NCBI GenBank assembly: GCA_963555705.1
Contig: OY743169.1
Location: 47,790,124 to 47,854,123 of the forward strand
DNA: 64,000 nt
From: Ligustrum vulgare
Taxonomy: Eukaryota; Streptophyta; Magnoliopsida; Lamiales; Oleaceae
Direction: 5' to 3'
The stretch's first letter is position 1, and the number at the start of each line of letters is the position of its first letter. The notes under the pieces were generated by a model. The model made no database searches and had not been told where the DNA came from. It worked only from the letters and a program-made list of their open reading frames with translations. The position numbers and the translations under genes were made by a program. Positions 11,301-23,300 of this stretch are shown here, piece after piece.

Positions 11301-14300
11301 TCCCAGACCTTGCTTTGAAGCATCACTATAAATCACAAAACCATCTGACCCAATGGGTATGGTTAGTACTGGCGCATTCACCAACTTCTGTTTTAACTTT
11401 TCGAAACTTAGCTCACAATCCTTTGTCCAATCAAACGTCGCATTCTTGCGCGTTAGTTGTGTAAGAGGTCCCGATATTTTGGAGAATCCCTCAATGAACC
11501 TCCGATAGTATCCTGCTAAACCCAAGAAACTACGAATTTCTCCTACATTGGTTGGTCTTGGCTAATTCAACATTGCCTCTACTTTACTAGGATCCACCTC
11601 TATCCCTCGTGCCGTGACAACATGTCCAAGGAATGCTACTCGTTCTTGTCAAAACTCACACTTTTTGAATTTGGCGTAGAGTTTCTCCCGCTGCAAAATC
11701 CCTAAAACGATCTTTAAGTGATCCTCATGATCTTCTTTACTTCTAGAATAGATCAGGATATCGTCGATGAACACGATAACAAATTGATCAAGGTAATCAT
11801 GGAAAATGCGGTTCATTAAATCCATGAAGACCCCAAGAGCATTAGTTAGCCCAAAAGGCATAACCAAGAACTCGTAGTGTCCATATCGAGTTCTAAATGC
11901 TGTCTTGGAGACATCACTAGCTTTGACTCTCAACTGATGGTAACCAGACCTTAAGTCAATCTTGGAAAATACCGTTGCACCTCAGAGCTGATCAAGTAAA
12001 TCTTTAATCCTGGGAAGGGGATACTTATTCTTGATAGTGATCCGATTCAATTCTCTGTAATCGATGCACATTCTCATCGATCCATCCTTTTTCTTAACAA
12101 ATAACACTGGCTCTCCCCATGGTGATACACTACGCCGGATGAAACCCATTTCCAATAGTCCTTCTATCTGCGCCTTCCGTTCTTGTAATTCTTTAGGCAC
12201 CATTCTATACGGGGCTTTGGAGATTGGTACTGAGCCTGGAATGAGGTCAATTGTGAATTCTACCTCTCGTTCTGGCGGTATGCCAGATAATTCCTCTGGG
12301 AAGACTTCCGGATATTCACACACAACTTTAACATTGCTAATTGTTGGTCCGTTGTTCTCGTCCTTACTTATTACAGACATCAGAAACCCGTCGTGTCTTC
12401 TAATGATAAGGCTTGTAACGGTCCACATCCAGCTACAGATAGTCGAAATTCTTCTTCCCCTGGTCTTTGGAAAATTACTTCTTTCTCAAAGCAACGAATT
12501 AATGCGTGGTTCTTGGATAGCAAGTCCATTCCAAGAATTACATCGAATTCGTCTATATCCAGTAAATATAGATCCATCTCCAGTGATCTACCATCAATTT
12601 CTACCTTAGCCACTCTAGTTATGCAATCAGTATTCAAGACATCTCTATTGGGCATCGTCACTTCTAAAGGGAATTGTGTATGTTCAACCATAACATTCAG
12701 TTTATTTACAAACTTAGGGGATATAAATGAGCGAGTAGCACCCGAATCAATAAATACATATGCTTGTAAGTTGGATATGAGGACTTTACCTGCCATGACA
12801 TTTTGATTCTGATCCTCATCTCGTCCTCCCAATACATAAACCCTAGCCTGTCCTCCGGGTGCATTGCCTTGTTTATTCTGATTATTTCTCTGTTGATTGT
12901 TTCCATGCCGTCTTTGCTGATTGTTACCGTGTGGCTTTTGCTGGTTGTTTCCTGGCTGACCATACTTAGGACAATATTGAGCCATGTGTCCTTGTTCTCC
13001 ACACCGAAAACATGAATTCTTTCTTTCTTGAAAAAATTCTGTTTTCCTTTGCCCTTGTTATCCATCCACTTTCGCTTCTCTGGCTGTTTGTTATCCACCC
13101 ACTTTTGCTTTTCTGGCTGTTCACCATGCTGCTTATCTTCCCCGCTAGTGAATTTTTTGAAATCTGCCAGTTGTGCCCTTGCCAACACATCATGGTAACT
13201 CTCAAGCTGGAGCACAATAACAGTCCGTTTCAAGTCATCCCTCAAACCTTGCTCGAAACGTCTTGCCTTTTTCTCTTCCGTATCCACAAATTCAGGAGCA
13301 TAATGAGCCAACTCATCAAACTTTTGCTTGTATTCGATCAAGGACATCGATCCCTGAGTCATAGTGAGAAATTCAGCTTCCTTCCGATTTCGGATGTTCG
13401 TGGGGTAGTATTTTTTTCAAAAATACCTCCTTGAATTCATCCCACATCCAAATATGACCAGGAGCCCTCGATCTAGCAGTGGTGTCCCACCAACGCCTAG
13501 CTCCTTTACGTAGCATAAAGGTTGCACAGATCACCCTTTTAGGGTTTGGGCAGACAATGAGTTCGAAAATCCTCTCCATTCCTACTAGCCAGTCCTCCGC
13601 TTCCAAGGGATCCGTACTACCATAGAAGATAGGGGGTTGTTGTTTCCTGAATTTTTCAACAACAGCGATAGTGGTCCTAGTGTCGGGAACAACTTCTTGC
13701 TGTTGCTCTGGTTGAGGAGGCGGCGGAGAAGGTGTTGGTGTTGGCTGTTGAGTAGGTGCTGGTGGTGGTGCAGTAGTTTGCATAAAAGTTTGCATCATAG
13801 CGAGAAATTGCTGGGCAAATTGTGGGTCAACTGCAATAGGCTGTGGTTGAATAGGTTGTGGGGGCTCTTGGGTTTGGTTATTGCTGTTGTTAGTCCTTCC
13901 GGGTCTTGATGGTGCCATAGCCTTAATTAAATCATGGTGGCTATTTAGAAAGAAGTCAACTTGAAAGCAAGAACTTAAAGAAATAACATGTTTTATTCAT
14001 AAATATTCACAATTTAACATAAATAATGGACCACCAGGCATACCCAGTGTCCAAACATAATAAAAAACTAGTTGTCAACTAATAGTTCCCATCAGCACCC
14101 TCATGTTGATTTCCCTTGGGGTTTGGCCTTGGGTCAATACTCCTCACTTGGTTCATCTTCAACATATAGTCCCTCGTAATTAACTTTAGGTATTGGTAGG
14201 ACATTGCTTGGATTTTGTTCGTAGCCTGGCGCCCTATTGATGTCATAAAGGTCTTCACGATTTACCCTCCACCTTTCCCTCATGCATCATAGTAACATAT

Positions 14301-17300
14301 CTGGGGAGGTTTGGTAGTCGAATGTCTCTTCAATTCTTTTGATGAATTTCCTCCAATAAGGAGTGAGAGTTCGATCAAGGTGATATACAATTTCGTCTCG
14401 ATGAAATTGGTATCCATTTGCCCTTGTCCCTTAGTAAATCTTTTCCATGGCATCCAAGTGTTGTGGCAAACCATGGTTTGGATTTCTCTTGTAATTTCTA
14501 TGTAACCAAGTAAAATGGCTGCGCCTCTCAGTTCGGGTTGTTTGGCCTTGTCCGCTCACCATTTAGCAAAAGAAATAGGGAGTATAATTACTTTTCTTTC
14601 AACAAAAAGAGGCTTTTTAAAATATATAGTTTCATTAGAATAATTATAAATTTTGAGGAGTGGAATTTTCGGAATTTGAAATTTGAAGAGTGGTGCAAAT
14701 AATTATCCACAGTTTTTCCTTGCTTTTACGCTAAGGTAGTGATAAAGGGATAAATTATCGAACTGCTAGTTGGAACTTGAAGAGGAAGTAAGCTTGAAGA
14801 GGAAATACTAATAACCATCAACAGTTTTTCCCTTGTTTTTACACAAAGGTAGTGATAAATGGATGAATTATCGTACAAATTAAGAGAAAGATCAGCAAAT
14901 CATCAAATCATCACCTACATCAATTAGAGAAAGATCAGCAACATTGTCATTGATTTTCTTGTTGACTCGGAATGACCCATCTTCTCTAGGCTGTAACTTA
15001 GATTTTCGCTGCTTTGGAAAATGCTCTTTTTGCATGTGAATCCAAACCCAATTACCTGATTTAAACGTCACATACCTTCGTCCTTTGTTTGCTTGGGAAG
15101 CATAATGCTCGTTCTTGTTTCAAGTTTGGATCTATGTTCTTTTGATCGGTGCCTTGTACAGGTGGATTGCAACGATAAAATGCAAAATGACCCAGTTGAC
15201 CACAATTGTAGCAAACTCCCTTCCCCATCAGCCACTCTCCTTTGTGCATCTTCACGCACTTAGGGCAAGGTGGTATGCAGTCAGTCACTTGACCTTTTGG
15301 CAGATCTTGTGTTCGGCCTCTTGTTGGGTGCATGATTCTTGCTGTGGTTCTAATTTGAACCATGCCACTTCCTCTTATCCTAGAATCTTGGGTTCTGATT
15401 TCCTCCAGCATGAGTTACAGCTTGAGCTTTCTTCACAACCTCCCTTTAGGTGGGCAATTCATGTTAACTAACAATTTGTCTAATTTTTTAGTATAGGTCT
15501 CTCTCAAATCGACGAGCCTTTTGAGCCTCAGTTTGTACCAGATGCAGAGCATATCGTGATAGCTCCTCGAACATCCTTTAATAATCCGTTATATCTCTCT
15601 CCCTAAATTAAGCCCAGATACTTCGTCTCCGTATGGTCTCGGGGGGCTTGTGGGAAGAACTTGTCTATGATCTTAGATTTGAATTCATCTCAAGTCAAAG
15701 CTTCCTAGTGCTACTTAGTCCTAGTTCGCGATGTTGACTCTCACCAAAAGTTGGCCCTTCCGACCAACATGAACTCAACATATGTAATATTCCTATCCTC
15801 AGGGCAAGATATGTGCCTAAAGATTTTCTTGATTGTTTGTAACCATTCCTCAACAGTTAGCGAACCATTTCCGCCATCAAATTTAGGCGGGCGGTACCTC
15901 CTAAATTGTTCAATTATCGGCACCGAGGAACTCCCTGATAACAGTAAACTGGGTCGTAGAACCCTGTTCTGGGGTAGTTTGATCCACTACACTTCTGTTT
16001 GCGCGTCTAGACATTTGCAAGGTGAAACAAAAATATATTTGTAACTTTTCGATCAAAATATGGACCAATCTTTGCAATAATATAACCAACTCCAATATAA
16101 CTGCGAATATGTTTATTTATTACTCAGAAGTCCTTCAAATGAGGATACAACGAATAGGAAACGTCTTAAGTTAAATGAAATAACTGGAATGGAAATACTG
16201 AAAAGAAGAATACTAAAACTAACTACTACTAATCCACTCTACTTATCAAACCAACTATTTTCGCCTGATGGTGGTCCTGCTGGCAGTGGAACAAATGTAA
16301 ACCTTGGTGCGGTAGGGGTGTACCTTGGTGAGCCAGAGGTATAATCATAGGTGCCTGATTCTCTGTTGCATACCACTAATGGCTTCGGTAGCTCATCTTC
16401 GTCATTCGACACTTGGAATAAGGACTCGGTAGTGGCTCAACTCATCATGAACTCGTCGCAAACGGTTTTAAAACTTACATTTCCTCCTAATCGTCTCCTC
16501 GCATGTTTATAAAATTGGTTTGCTAGCTCGTTGATTTTTTGGGAAGGTCGACAATAGATGACCAATGGATTGTACATTTGTCACCCTAAAGTTGTTGGCT
16601 ATGATCTCATGACGAATGATACAATAGCAAAAAATGTGATATGTTTTCGACACTTGGAATAAGGACTCGGTAGTGGCTCAACTCATCATGAACTCGTCGC
16701 AAACGGTTTTAAAACTTACATTTCCTCCTAATCGTCTCCTCGCATGTTTATAAAATTGGTTTGCTAGCTCGTTGATTTTTTGGGAAGGTCGACAATAGAT
16801 GACCAATGGATTGTACATTTGTCACCCTAAAGTTGTTGGCTATGATCTCATGACGAATGATACAATAGCAAAAAATGTGATATGTTATCCTAGTGTGGGG
16901 TTTTGCTCTGTGTAACAATTATTCCGAAAATACGAAGTCTAGTTCTCTCTGGTGACTTATAGTAAATTAATTAAGTCTCGAGTTTTATCTAAAATAAGAT
17001 TTTGGACAATTTTAAAATTGCAAATTGGACTAATGATTTAAATGAATTTAAATTCTTATCTTATAGTCTTAAAATAATAATATGGCTAGATGAATTGGTT
17101 TTCATTAAAAATTAAGTGAAGTCGTAGCGATACGTTTTAATAAATAAAATTATTAATATGCTTTAAAAATTCTCGGTTGCTACAACTTTACCTCCTTAAA
17201 AAATATTAAATTTTCTTGGTCGCTACAGCATGGTATCAGAGCAGGTCTACATTTCTGTAGACTTGCAAAATTTTCAAAAGAGGTTTTTTCAAGAATATTT

Positions 17301-20300
17301 TATTAATGGAATTGTCAGTGCCATCATTTCTTCCCCTGACTCTAGAGGTAAACAAGTTTAAGGTTATTGTTATTATTATTTCGGGCACTTGTTTGAATGT
17401 TTTATGAGATCTAAATGAAGGAAGGAAGTAATTATATCTGAAATAAGGAGAAAAGAAACAAGTTCGAGCATATGAGAAATAATTAAAAGAAGCATAATTT
17501 AAAGAAAGTTTTTATAATATTTTGTACTCGAATTTAGTTAATGATGGTGTAGAACCCTAATTAGATTTTTCATAATTGGTATTTTTTTTTGACGACACCA
17601 TTTACTCGAAGCCAGAAGAGAGAACTAAACTTCGTATTTTTAGAATACCTATTGTATAGAACGACACTCCACGCTAGGATAACAGATCACATATTTGGCT
17701 ATTGTGTCGTTCGTCATGAGGCCATAGCCAATGGCTTTAGGGTGACGAATGCGCAATCCATTGGTCATCTATTGTCAACCTTTCCAGAAAATTACAAGAG
17801 CTAGCAAACCAATTTTGAGAATATTTGAGGAGACGATTGGGAGGAAATGTAAACTTTCAAACCGTTTGCGACAAGTTCATGATGAGTTAAGTATCTGGCA
17901 CCTATGATTATATACCCATGGCTCACATATTCCACCGCCAACTGCACTACCATCAAGCAGAAATGGTTGGTTTGATGAGTAGAGTGGATTAGTAACGTCA
18001 GTTTTAGTATTCTTCTTTTCCAGTATTTCCATTCCAGTTTTGTCATTTGACTTAAGACGTTTCCTATTTGTTGTATCCTCATTTGAAGGATGTCTGAGTT
18101 ATTAATAAAGATATTCGCAGTACATTGGATTTGATTATAGTTACATTGGAGTTGATTATATTATTGCGATGATTAGTCCATATTTTAATCGAAATGTTAC
18201 AATATATTTTTGTTTCACCTTTGTAAAGGAAATGATTAGACGCGCAAACAAAAGTGCAGTGGATTGGGCTACCCAGAACAGGGCTCCACGATCCAGTCCA
18301 CTGTTATTAGGGATCTACTCTAGGCTGTACAGGATTTGAGATAGGCCCCATTGGGTTCCTTAGTGCCGATAATTGAATCTGATGGCGGAAATGATCCACT
18401 AGTTGTTGAGGATTGGCTACAAACAAACGAGAAAATCTTCAGCCACATATCTTGCCCTGAGGATAGGAAAATTACATGTGCTGAGTTCATGTTGGTCGGA
18501 AAGGCTAACTTTTGGTGGGAGTCAGCATCTAGGATTGGGGAGCAGCTGGAATCTTTGACTTGGGATGAATTCAAGCTTGAGATCAAAAATAAGTTTTCCC
18601 ACAAGCCCTCCGAGACCATAAGGAGACGGAGTTTCTTCGCCTAATTTAGGGAGAGATGGATATAACGGATTATGAAAGGAAATTCGAGGAGCTGTCAAGA
18701 TATGCTCCACATCTGGTGGAGATTGAGGCTAAAAAGGCTCATCGATTTGATGGGCAAGTGAGTTTCCTATAAGTGTGGTCAATTGGGTCATTTTGCATTT
18801 GATTGTCGCAATCCTCTTGCACAAGGCACTGATCAAAAGAACATAGATCCAAATAAGAAGGGAAAAACTAAAGTTTTTGCTATGGGTACCGCCGAGGATT
18901 CCGACGTGATCGCAGGTATTCTATTTGTTTCTGGTATTCATGTTTATGTCTTAATATAATAGATCCAGCCTCAGGTGATGCACATTCTTTTATTTATGTT
19001 GCATGCCTAGCTAGACTGAGTTTTGTAGGAGAGAAAACTGGTAGCATGCTCATGGTTAGTGTACCATCAGGAGGAACTATGACACCGATAAAATAGTCAA
19101 GGCTGTAAAAATAGATTTCGATGTTCAAATATTTGAGGCAGATCTGAACATAATTCAGATGAGAGATTTCGATATTATTCTAGGTATGGATTGGTTGAGA
19201 ATCAACCGTGCTGCTATTTTGTACTGTGAAAAGTCATGTTTCGTAAGAATGGGAAAGAAGTATTCAGATTTTATGTGTCAAAAATTAAGGCACTTCCTCA
19301 CCTTATTTTGGCTTTGCAAGCAGAAAAACTCCCAGTGAAAAGAAATTGTGAGGACTATCTGGTTAGCCTCCAAGACAAACCAACTAAGGAGATTATATTG
19401 AAGTCTGTACCAGTTGTACGTGATTATGGTGATGTTTTTCTAGACCACAAGGCACCCCGCCTGATAGGCAAGTGGAATTTGTTATCGATTTAGTGTCGGG
19501 AGTTGCCCCTGTTTTTAAAACTCCATATCGTATGTGGCAGCAAAGGAGTTACAAGAACTAAAGGTTCAGCTAGAAGAGCTACTAGAGAAGGGTTTCATCA
19601 GGCCAAGTATATCACCATGAGGAGCACCTGTGCTATTTGTGAAGAAAGATGGCAGTATGAGAATGTACATTGATTATCAAGAACCCAACAAGTTAACAAT
19701 AAAGAATAAGTAGCCCCTCTCCCATGATCGAAGACTTATTCCATCAACTAAAGGGAGCTGCCATTTTCTCGAAAATGAACTTGAGGTCTAGTTACTATCA
19801 ACTAAAGATCAAGTCGGCTGACTTAACAAAGACAGTGTTTAGAACACTTACAGTGATGCCATTTGATCTCACGAATGCACCTGCAGTATTCATGGACTTG
19901 ATGAATTGAGTCTTCCATCAGTATCTAGATAAATTCATCATTGTGTTCATCAATGACATTTTAGTTTATTCCATAGATTCTGAGCGACATAAGGAACATC
20001 TAAGGATTGTGTTGGAGACATTGAGCAGAAAAGTTGTTACCAAGTTCAAGAAATGTGAGTTTTGGCCTGAGAAGATAGGTTTTCTGGGTCACACCGTTGC
20101 AATCAAAGGCGTTGAAGTCGATCCTTCTAAGGTCGTGACTGTGACTAATTGGACTACTCCAGAAAATGATGGTGATGTGAGAAGCTTTTTGGGAATACCC
20201 GGATATTATCGACGATTCATAGAGGGTTTCTCTAAGATAGCGGGTCCTATGACTCAGGCCCTGTTCGGTTAAAACTTGTGCCAAATTAAATTTTATGTTG

Positions 20301-23300
20301 GATTTATTTGTGTTTTTTAGGTAAGATGTGTGGTTAAAAATTGGTTTGGGAAATTGTGTAATTGGAGAGAGAAAATATGGATGGTTAAAAAGTGATTGGG
20401 GAAATTGTGTAAATTAAATTTGTTGTCTTTTTTTGTCTTTTAGCTAATTAATTTGCCAAATTAAAAGAAACCGAACGGTGCCTCAGTTGACATGGAAATG
20501 TGTCAAATTTCAATGGACCAAAGATCGAACAGTGTTAGCGAAGCTTCAAAGAGTTGAAGAATAGATTGGTTTCTGCACCAGTGTTGACGGTACCCGATGG
20601 GTCTAATAGTTTTGTTATTTACAGCGATGCCTCCAAACATGTATTGTGAAATGGTAAGGTGATAGCTTATGCTTCGAGGCAATTAAAACCATATGAATGA
20701 AATTATTCGACACATTATCTGGAGCTAGCAGCAGTAGTGCTCGCTATGAAGATTTGGCGGCATTATTTTTATGAGAGTAAATTTCGAGATATTCACCGAT
20801 CACATGAGTCTCAAATGTTTCTTCACCAAGAAGGAGTTGAACATGCGACAACGTCAATGACTTGAGCTAGTAAAGGAAGATGAATTATAGGCTGGTTTTG
20901 GGAGTTAAGAATTTGTAAAGTTAAAACTTTGATCGGGAATTAAATTTTGTAAATCAAGTCTTGATGATGAAGTTTTGGAAATGAGAGGTTGAAATATAAA
21001 ATCTTTTTATTGAATTCAAATTAAATAAAAATTAGAAATTTTGGACTCCAAAATTTATTGGATTTAAATTAAATAAAGTCTTGGTTTTTAAATCTAAAAT
21101 AATGATTTCGAAAAATTTTAAAATCGCAAATTGGACTGATGATTTAAATGAATTTAAATTTTTATCTTATAGTCTTATAATAGGGTAAAGTAGTAGCGAC
21201 ATGTTTTAATAAATAAAATTTTAAACATGCTTTAAAAACTCCCAGTCACCACAGAAGCTGTACCTATTCTTGAACCCATCATGAATTACCTTCCTATCAT
21301 ACTATGATACCCTACCCCGCAAGATGTGCCCAGCATTAGGAACTACATCACAAACCACCTCATTCTCATACCGCCCAATAGTAAGATTGATTACCACTTT
21401 GTTTATTCACCTTGATCTCCCCATACTCGTTTAACCACTGCAATTTATAAAGCTTAAGGTGTTTTAGCATAGGTAAACATAACTTCTCAACAAGGGTGGT
21501 ACTGTTTACGTTGGTACAACTCCCTCCATCATTGATCGGACTACATGCCCTGTTATTCACAAAGCACATAGTATGAAAAATATTCTCTCTTTGTTCACCC
21601 AACTCCTCCACTTTAATTTGGGTACCAAGAGAACGTCTAGTAATAAGAGATTTAGCTACAGCATAATCCCCGTGCTCACAACCACCAACAACCTCTAAAG
21701 CCGGCATATCCTTGTACTCATACTTAACTTCACCGTCACCCTTAGACACCAATTCTCCATTATGCAAAAGCATCAATTTTTTATTTGGACATTGTGAAGC
21801 AATATGCCAGCCAGCTACCTGTAATCTAAAACACTTGACGTCCCTACTTTTAGGAGGTTGAGAATCAGAAATAGATTCACCTTTATTAGCTAGTTCCTCT
21901 CTCCCTTTTAATGGCTCCAGCTTCCCCTTTTGAACAACTCCGTCACCTTTATTCAATGTAGATTTTGAAAGACATTTAATGACTTTTTTTAATGGACTTT
22001 TTTTTAATGGATTTCATTGGATTTTATTAACTTTTATGGATTTGTATAGACTTTCAAAGATTTTTGTAGATTTTTATTTAAAGGACTTTCATAGACTTCC
22101 AAAGACTTTTGTAGACTTTTATTTAAAAGACTTTCATAGACTTTCAAAAACTTTTATAGACTTTTGTTTTTTCAAATGAAAAAATTGAATATTAATAGAT
22201 TAATTTTCCTACGATGTGAATGTTAATTTTTAATAATAATCATATATCAACTAAATCAAAAAATGCGGTCTGAGAGATAAATAGTTTTAATATAGAGAAA
22301 AATTTGTGATAAAAATGAGAGAAAAATAAAATAACGTTTGATATCGACATAAAAATTGTACTATGTTCATAAATATTTTTAAATATTTTTAATATACAAT
22401 TTTTTATAGATTTCAATTGACTTTTAATTAATATTTTTTAATATACAAATCTTTCTGGAGAAAATCCTAGAATGACTTTGCTTAATTATTATTTGTTTTT
22501 ATACAATGTAATTGTTATTTTTCTATAAGATCTTATAAAATTTTAATTGGATCTATTTTCATAGAAAAACTGAAGAAAATGATTAAAAAGAAGAGAGCCA
22601 AAATATAAAGAAAAAATATTAAAAAGAAAAAAAATAACAAGTTGAAGGGAATAAAAACAATGATTTATTTAGTCGTAGGTTTAAGGTTTCTAAAAATAAC
22701 ATTAAAGAAGGAAGAAAAATATAGAAGAAACAAAATTATAATGTAAAAGATTTTTTATTTTTTTTTAAAATTTTTTTCTTTAATATATAAGTCTTTCAAA
22801 ATCTTAGAGATTAATGAGAGACAAATAAAATGATTTTCTTGTTGTACTTTCTATTTAGAAGTTAGTACATATAGGATTCCGTAGGAGTATCTAAAAGTCA
22901 TTGATATTTTAAATAACACATGAATTTTAAAGACTTTTAAAAGTCTTTATCTAATACACCATGACTTTTGTAGACTTTTAGAAAGTCCTTTAAAATTTAT
23001 ATTAAACACCTTAAGATTTTTAAGGAGTCTCTAAAATCTAAATTGAATACACTCAAACTTTTCAAATTCTTTAAAAGTCTTTCCAAATCTACATTGAATA
23101 AACCCCCCTAGTGTTTCCACCCCATGTAGGCTTCTAAAAAGGAGTAGAACCCGAAGAATACCTCGTCCTCCCCTTTCGTTTTAGCTGTCTTTCCACTTTC
23201 ATGGCCATGTGCAACATTTCCTCAAATTCAACATAATGCTGCAATTCAATGATGTTGGCTATATTCTTGTTTAATCCACTAAAAAATCTTGACCTCTGGA

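Larger units (their letters stand above)
8313..14560 (-). mobile_element. Ty3/gypsy chromovirus-like element 1 (degenerate, 5' LTR not found)
   Basis: Minus-strand element inserted 176 bp into intron 8. Order along the minus strand: leader, gag, protease, reverse transcriptase, RNase H, integrase, then a polypurine tract and 3' LTR. This Ty3 order and the C-terminal chromodomain-like integrase tail suggest the Tekay/Del type of chromovirus. Frames are interrupted by several stops and frameshifts, so no full polyprotein exists. No matching 5' LTR or tRNA-Met primer site could be found upstream of gag, so the 5' end is probably lost. The right limit is approximate. Confidence 0.85.
16911..21253 (+). 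mobile_element. Ty3/gypsy element 2 (plus strand, integrase deleted)
   Basis: Left LTR 16911-17227 (TGTAACAATT...GGTCGCTACA), tRNA-Met primer site, decayed gag, protease, RT and RNase H, then directly the right LTR remnant ending at 21253. The last 160-180 bp of the two LTRs align clearly (shared AATTGGACT..TGATTTAAATGAATTTAAAT split by one substitution); their 5' parts are too diverged to fix the right LTR start (about 20930). The integrase is absent. A MITE sits between RT and RNase H. Many stops: long dead. Confidence 0.8.

Noticed and set aside
20930..21253. Full-length right LTR of element 2
   Set aside because: Only the last 160-180 bp can be matched by eye to the left LTR, so the left limit is not claimed as exact.
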